DNA of 29,767 bases from a virus, in the IMG/VR virus record IMGVR_UViG_3300032284_002910, positions 1 through 29,767 of that record; one strand, 5' to 3'. Position 1 is the first letter of the stretch. Each line of letters begins with the position of its first letter. A model generated the notes under the pieces. The model had not been told where the DNA came from. It saw only the letters and a program-made list of their open reading frames with translations, and made no database searches. Of the stretch, positions 27,088 through 29,767 are shown one piece after another. A program made the position numbers and the translations under genes.

Positions 27088-27828
27088 CTACACGTAACTA
27101 CCTTGCCCGGAAGCCATCAAAGCTTCGATGATCGCGTTGGGTGACGCAATGGGAACAGTATTTTGCTGTGCCGCTTGTACGCTGGGTGCACTCAAATCAA
27201 AAGCTTGACTCAAACCCCCATAATCTCTTGGTGTCGCCATTGCTTGCAAGACGTTTTTCATTTGGGCAGCATAAGTATTAACAAAATCAACGGGATTTGT
27301 TTGTGGTTGCGGTTGCGGAGCAGTCTGTTGTGGTTGTACCCCACTTGCACTGGGAACTCCTAAGGGGGCTGGTTTACCTAATTTTTGAATTAATTGGTTT
27401 GCAACATTTGGGTGTTTATCAAAATAAAAATTCCCGCTGGGGGAAAACATGATGTCATCGGGGTGTTTATTTGCAAGCAGTGATTGGCCACGAAATGACG
27501 TTGCTCCTTGACCAGCCTGCAAATAACCCGCCATTAAGTTGGGATTTTGCAGTATTTGCATGGCTTGGTTGTATTTGCTCCCGTATATTTTTGCACCAAA
27601 ACTGGGATCCGTTACTTGCCCTACGGAGTAAGGGTCATTTGCGACAAACTGTTGAGGGGCTTTTACCAATGATGCAATGCTGGCGCCAGGATTTAGCGCT
27701 TTCCTTGCCAAAATTGTTTGCAGTACGCCACCGATATCTTTGCCTGGGGCAGCTTCTCCTCCTGCCGTAAATGCTGCTGCGTTTAAATCTTGTGGTGTTA
27801 AACCAAGTAATTCAGAGGTTAATGCCAT
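27088..27828 (-). CDS. SleB/Hydrolase_2-like cell-wall hydrolase candidate (246 aa)
   Basis: The N-terminal half resembles the SleB (Hydrolase_2) lytic family: FTAGGEAAPGKDIGGVL (E25, likely catalytic), TILARKALNPGASIASLVKA, PQQFVANDP, then FRGQSLLANKHPDD and FSPSGNFYF. Such proteins cut peptidoglycan and occur in phage tails or as endolysins. The C-terminal half has a Pro/Gln linker (about 165-178) and NPVDFVNTYAAQMKNVL, the same motif as in the 83-aa protein 14387-14638. The enzyme call is by pattern only; a virion-associated entry enzyme fits the position between structural genes. Confidence 0.5.
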   Translation of the reverse strand: MALTSELLGLTPQDLNAAAFTAGGEAAPGKDIGGVLQTILARKALNPGASIASLVKAPQQFVANDPYSVGQVTDPSFGAKIYGSKYNQAMQILQNPNLMAGYLQAGQGATSFRGQSLLANKHPDDIMFSPSGNFYFDKHPNVANQLIQKLGKPAPLGVPSASGVQPQQTAPQPQPQTNPVDFVNTYAAQMKNVLQAMATPRDYGGLSQAFDLSAPSVQAAQQNTVPIASPNAIIEALMASGQGSYV

Positions 27829-27830
27829 GA

Positions 27831-28310
27831 TTATCGAAGCTCCTCCATAAAACGGATACGTGTACCAATGGAAACGTCCGCAGGTCCTGGCAAGGCTTGG
27901 ATAAACTCCGCACCTTCTCGTTCAAATCGGTAGCGAGCCTGTTCAGGATTACGATAATTTGGCACGTAAAGATGTAGCGCCAACCTATCGGTTTCAAACA
28001 TGTAAATTTGAATCCACGTCTTCAAGGTATCTTTGAAATCAGTGGTGCTGATTGTCCGCGTAACGTCACCCGCAATATTCTCTAACCGACCCTTGGGCAC
28101 TTCTGTATTGTTGACACTACCTGTCATATCGGTGCGCTTTTCTGCTTCATCGCACCGACCAATTTGTTCTACAATTTTGCTGTACCAAAACGAATCTTGA
28201 ATATTATTTAATGCTTCAGCCAGTCGTGCTTGGTCGCCAGCCGGCACCGAGGTAATGTTATACCCCAGGTGCCAGCGTACTTTTGACTGGTAGAAGGTGT
28301 CAAGTTGCAT
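27831..28310 (-). CDS. Probable neck/connector-type protein (159 aa)
   Basis: Starts MQLDTFYQSKVRWHLGYN. The layout is mixed helical and beta (AGDQARLAEALNNIQDSFWY; VEQIGRCDEAEKR; LKTWIQIYMFETDRLALHLY) and ends FIQALPGPADVSIGTRIRFM. It lies next to the helix-hairpin-helix gene and the abundant virion gene, a place where head-tail joining proteins are often found. No family is recognised, so this is a positional call. The ATG overlaps the upstream stop as TAATG. Confidence 0.5.
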   Translation of the reverse strand: MQLDTFYQSKVRWHLGYNITSVPAGDQARLAEALNNIQDSFWYSKIVEQIGRCDEAEKRTDMTGSVNNTEVPKGRLENIAGDVTRTISTTDFKDTLKTWIQIYMFETDRLALHLYVPNYRNPEQARYRFEREGAEFIQALPGPADVSIGTRIRFMEELR

Positions 28311-28750
28311 TATTCAACGCGAACTAAGTTCTCTTTGATAATCTCATCCCAGTCTACTCGCTTGATGCTTTTGAGTTGATCAAGACGCACAAATTTTTCG
28401 CCGGGCATTGATGTTTGAAGATCTTTAATATCCCGTGCAGTTTTAAGACCAACACCTGGCAATGTATCTGCAATTTGCCGGGCGCTGGCTGTATTAATGT
28501 TCAACCGAACATCCAAAGGAAAAGTTTCCTTATTTGATGGCTCAGGGGGGTTAACACCATCTTCTTTCAATACTTCACGCAACCGTTCAGTGTTACGTTC
28601 TTTTTCATTGGTTGCGGAAAGATGCGGGACGAGGTTCTCTCTTTCAAGATAATGAACCTCGTCCTGCGCATCAACGCACATTACGATCCCGTCACCATAA
28701 TCCGAAAGGACTTCAACGAGACCGCCCGTCAGCTTGTACTGGTAAAGCAT
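28310..28750 (-). CDS. Helix-hairpin-helix protein (146 aa)
   Basis: Starts MLYQYKLTGGLVEVLSDYGD. The first 45 residues look like a small SH3/KOW-type beta barrel. LNINTASARQIADTLPGVGL and KTARDIKDL (83-110) form a ComEA-like helix-hairpin-helix; LPGVGLKTA is the hairpin. A second, weaker helical hairpin follows (VRLDQLKSIKRVDWDEIIK). HhH domains bind DNA or RNA backbones without sequence specificity. An HhH protein inside a structural operon suggests a DNA-contact protein of the portal or neck, or an internal virion protein. Its ATG sits in the loop of a 10-bp hairpin. Confidence 0.75.
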   Translation of the reverse strand: MLYQYKLTGGLVEVLSDYGDGIVMCVDAQDEVHYLERENLVPHLSATNEKERNTERLREVLKEDGVNPPEPSNKETFPLDVRLNINTASARQIADTLPGVGLKTARDIKDLQTSMPGEKFVRLDQLKSIKRVDWDEIIKENLVRVE

Positions 28751-28778
28751 TTAAAGTTTGGATGCAACTACCAGTACA
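28735..28778 (-). promoter_or_regulatory. Hairpin with the start codon in its loop
   Basis: TGTACTGGTA (28778-28769 on the minus strand) and TACCAGTACA (28744-28735) are perfect 10-bp arms with a 24-base loop. The ATG of the HhH gene (28750-28748) is in the loop, and the right arm covers codons 3-5. The mRNA could switch between open and folded forms and tune translation. Confidence 0.45.
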
Positions 28779-28797
28779 TTAACTGACTTAACCTTTA

Positions 28798-29658
28798 TCA
28801 GCCGTTCACGCCGGCACCGTCATCACCACCAATCTGGGACTTAAAGTCAATGAAGCCCTGGATTTCATTCCAACCTGCAGCATTTGCAGGGCGGAGGTAG
28901 TTGATACGGCACACGATGTAGCCAGTTTTGTTGTTGGCCAGATCGGTAGCGCTGATGCTCACGCCAGAACCGTTTGCGGTCGTGGCAGCAGCGGTCAACA
29001 CACTATACACACCAAAGGTGGTATTAGAGGTGACCTTGTAGAACATCGAGCTGTAGAAGTCAGCAGCGAGGATACCGCCGGAAGTCACGGAGCTGGCGAA
29101 GGGCAGCGAACCGGACGTAGCGTTACCGTTAGACAGAGCAAAGGTACCCTGGGTCAGGGCACTAGAGGCAACAGTCATGTAGGCAACAGCGTTACCGATA
29201 CCAAGTGCTTTGTTGGCGGTAGACACGCCAGCGGGAACGCCACCGTTGTCAGGGCCGAAAAGCAACAGGTCGCTGGTGGTACCAACGAGGTCAGCGGTCA
29301 CAGGCACGCCAGGGAAACCAGGCAGTGCGCCGGTACCATAGCCAACACCGGAAGGGATGTCCTGACCGATCGAAATGGAAGCACCGTAGATGTACGAAGG
29401 CTCGGCGCTGGAAGCAGGCACCGTGATCGCACTCAGGTTATCACGCACGCGGTCGTCAGTGCGACGATCGGGTGAGGGGACAGTGATGGTCGTGAAGGTC
29501 TTGGCAGCAGTGGTGCTGGCAATGGGCACATAACCAATGATTTCGTATGCCTCAATACCAGGCCAACCGTAGACACCTTCGTTGTTGTAGCCAGAAAGGC
29601 GGTTAACTTGGGTGCCGGGGTAAAGTACGCTGCCAGCGTTAGTCTTGTAAGTAGCCAT
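28798..29658 (-). CDS. Abundant-type virion structural protein (286 aa)
   Basis: Starts at ATG 29658 (MATYKTNAGSVLYPGTQVNR), after a strong AGGAGGT. It is Gly/Ala/Ser/Thr-rich, and its codons are GC-richer (many GCC, ACC and CTG) than those of neighbours, which fits a highly expressed virion protein. GVYGWPGIEAYEIIGYVPIA and DRRTDDRVRDN near the start and ILAADFYSSMFYKVTSNTTF and NEIQGFIDFKSQIGG near the end do not match a family I know. Candidates are major tail, head-decoration or capsid protein. It follows the end of another structural gene. Confidence 0.65.
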   Translation of the reverse strand: MATYKTNAGSVLYPGTQVNRLSGYNNEGVYGWPGIEAYEIIGYVPIASTTAAKTFTTITVPSPDRRTDDRVRDNLSAITVPASSAEPSYIYGASISIGQDIPSGVGYGTGALPGFPGVPVTADLVGTTSDLLLFGPDNGGVPAGVSTANKALGIGNAVAYMTVASSALTQGTFALSNGNATSGSLPFASSVTSGGILAADFYSSMFYKVTSNTTFGVYSVLTAAATTANGSGVSISATDLANNKTGYIVCRINYLRPANAAGWNEIQGFIDFKSQIGGDDGAGVNG

Positions 29659-29667
29659 GAGTTAGTT

Positions 29668-29674
29668 ACCTCCT
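29668..29674 (-). promoter_or_regulatory. Strong Shine-Dalgarno (AGGAGGT)
   Basis: On the minus strand AGGAGGT lies 9 bases before the ATG of the 286-aa gene. It is the best ribosome-binding site in the window; most other genes have weak or no obvious ones. It supports the start choice and high expression. Confidence 0.75.
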
Positions 29675-29675
29675 A

Positions 29676-29767
29676 TCAAACGATGGTGAACGCGGTGGTG
29701 CAGAAGTCCTTGTTCAGGTTAGCAAAACCGGCGTACAGCTGCCAAATCAGGATGATAAAGCGGCTGA
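29676..29767 (-). CDS. C-terminal fragment of a structural gene (partial)
   Basis: The frame enters from the right edge and reads SRFIILIWQLYAGFANLNKD then FCTTAFTIV before TGA at 29676-29678. The 17 bases to the next start include the strong Shine-Dalgarno. The gene is GC-rich like the 286-aa gene. A capsid or tail protein is likely by position. Too little is visible to name it. Confidence 0.5.
   Translation of the reverse strand, partial: SRFIILIWQLYAGFANLNKDFCTTAFTIV

Noticed and set aside
1-29767. HIP1 (GCGATCGC) repeats expected for some cyanobacterial hosts
   Set aside because: None was spotted on reading; only partial CGATCG occurrences, so it neither supports nor excludes the host call.
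1-29767. CRISPR array, tRNA or rRNA genes
   Set aside because: No regularly spaced repeats and no complete cloverleaf or rRNA-like conserved blocks were seen.

Overview
The window looks like part of a cyanobacterial-virus (cyanophage) genome, probably from a freshwater or phycobilisome-bearing picocyanobacterial host. Most long open frames are virion or receptor-binding proteins on the minus strand: collagen-like and Mtd-like fibers, an S74 chaperone-tipped fiber and a tail-fiber assembly chaperone. Between them lie auxiliary genes recognisable from motifs: an NblA-like phycobilisome-degradation protein, a prolyl-4-hydroxylase-type 2OG-Fe(II) oxygenase, a Dps-type mini-ferritin, an orphan Phd/YefM antitoxin, a Dam-like methyltransferase relative, HNH endonucleases and a C39-like peptidase. 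No terminase, portal, polymerase or rRNA gene lies inside the window, so the phage morphotype cannot be fixed from this sequence.

Layout. 1-4.3 kb (minus): 5' end of one fiber, a small membrane protein, the 787-aa S74 fiber, a 57-aa Cys-rich protein, and two low-complexity virion-like proteins. 4.4-10.5 kb (mostly plus): a Cys-rich protein, a roughly 240-bp imperfect palindrome, an HNH pair, a PPC-like beta protein, the Phd-like antitoxin, three unrecognised proteins, the Dam-like protein and a DUF1599/MazG-like protein. Small minus-strand genes are interleaved with these. 10.4-12.1 kb (minus): GH24-like lysozyme, PPC-like protein, NblA, small proteins. 12.15-12.95 kb (plus): the 2OG oxygenase. 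12.9-16.4 kb (minus): two tandem paralogous beta proteins, Dps, small basic protein, classic HNH, and a C39-like peptidase between two coiled-coil proteins, headed by a near-consensus sigma70 promoter. 16.4-22.8 kb (minus): a tightly packed receptor-binding cassette of seven fibers or fiber-like proteins plus the tail assembly chaperone, interrupted by one lone plus-strand gene. 22.8-29.77 kb (minus): large virion proteins, including one with a SWIM-like zinc motif, small charged and proline-rich proteins, a SleB-like hydrolase candidate, a probable neck/connector protein, a helix-hairpin-helix protein, an abundant-type virion protein with a strong Shine-Dalgarno, and the C-terminus of another gene.

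How the genes may work together: the minus-strand genes would build the capsid-proximal parts, tail and an unusually large adhesin set, and supply wall-degrading enzymes (GH24-like, SleB-like, C39-like). The plus-strand and interleaved genes would remodel the host through light-antenna dismantling by NblA, iron or oxidative protection by Dps, and protein hydroxylation. Function calls rest on motif recognition by eye, since no database search was run.
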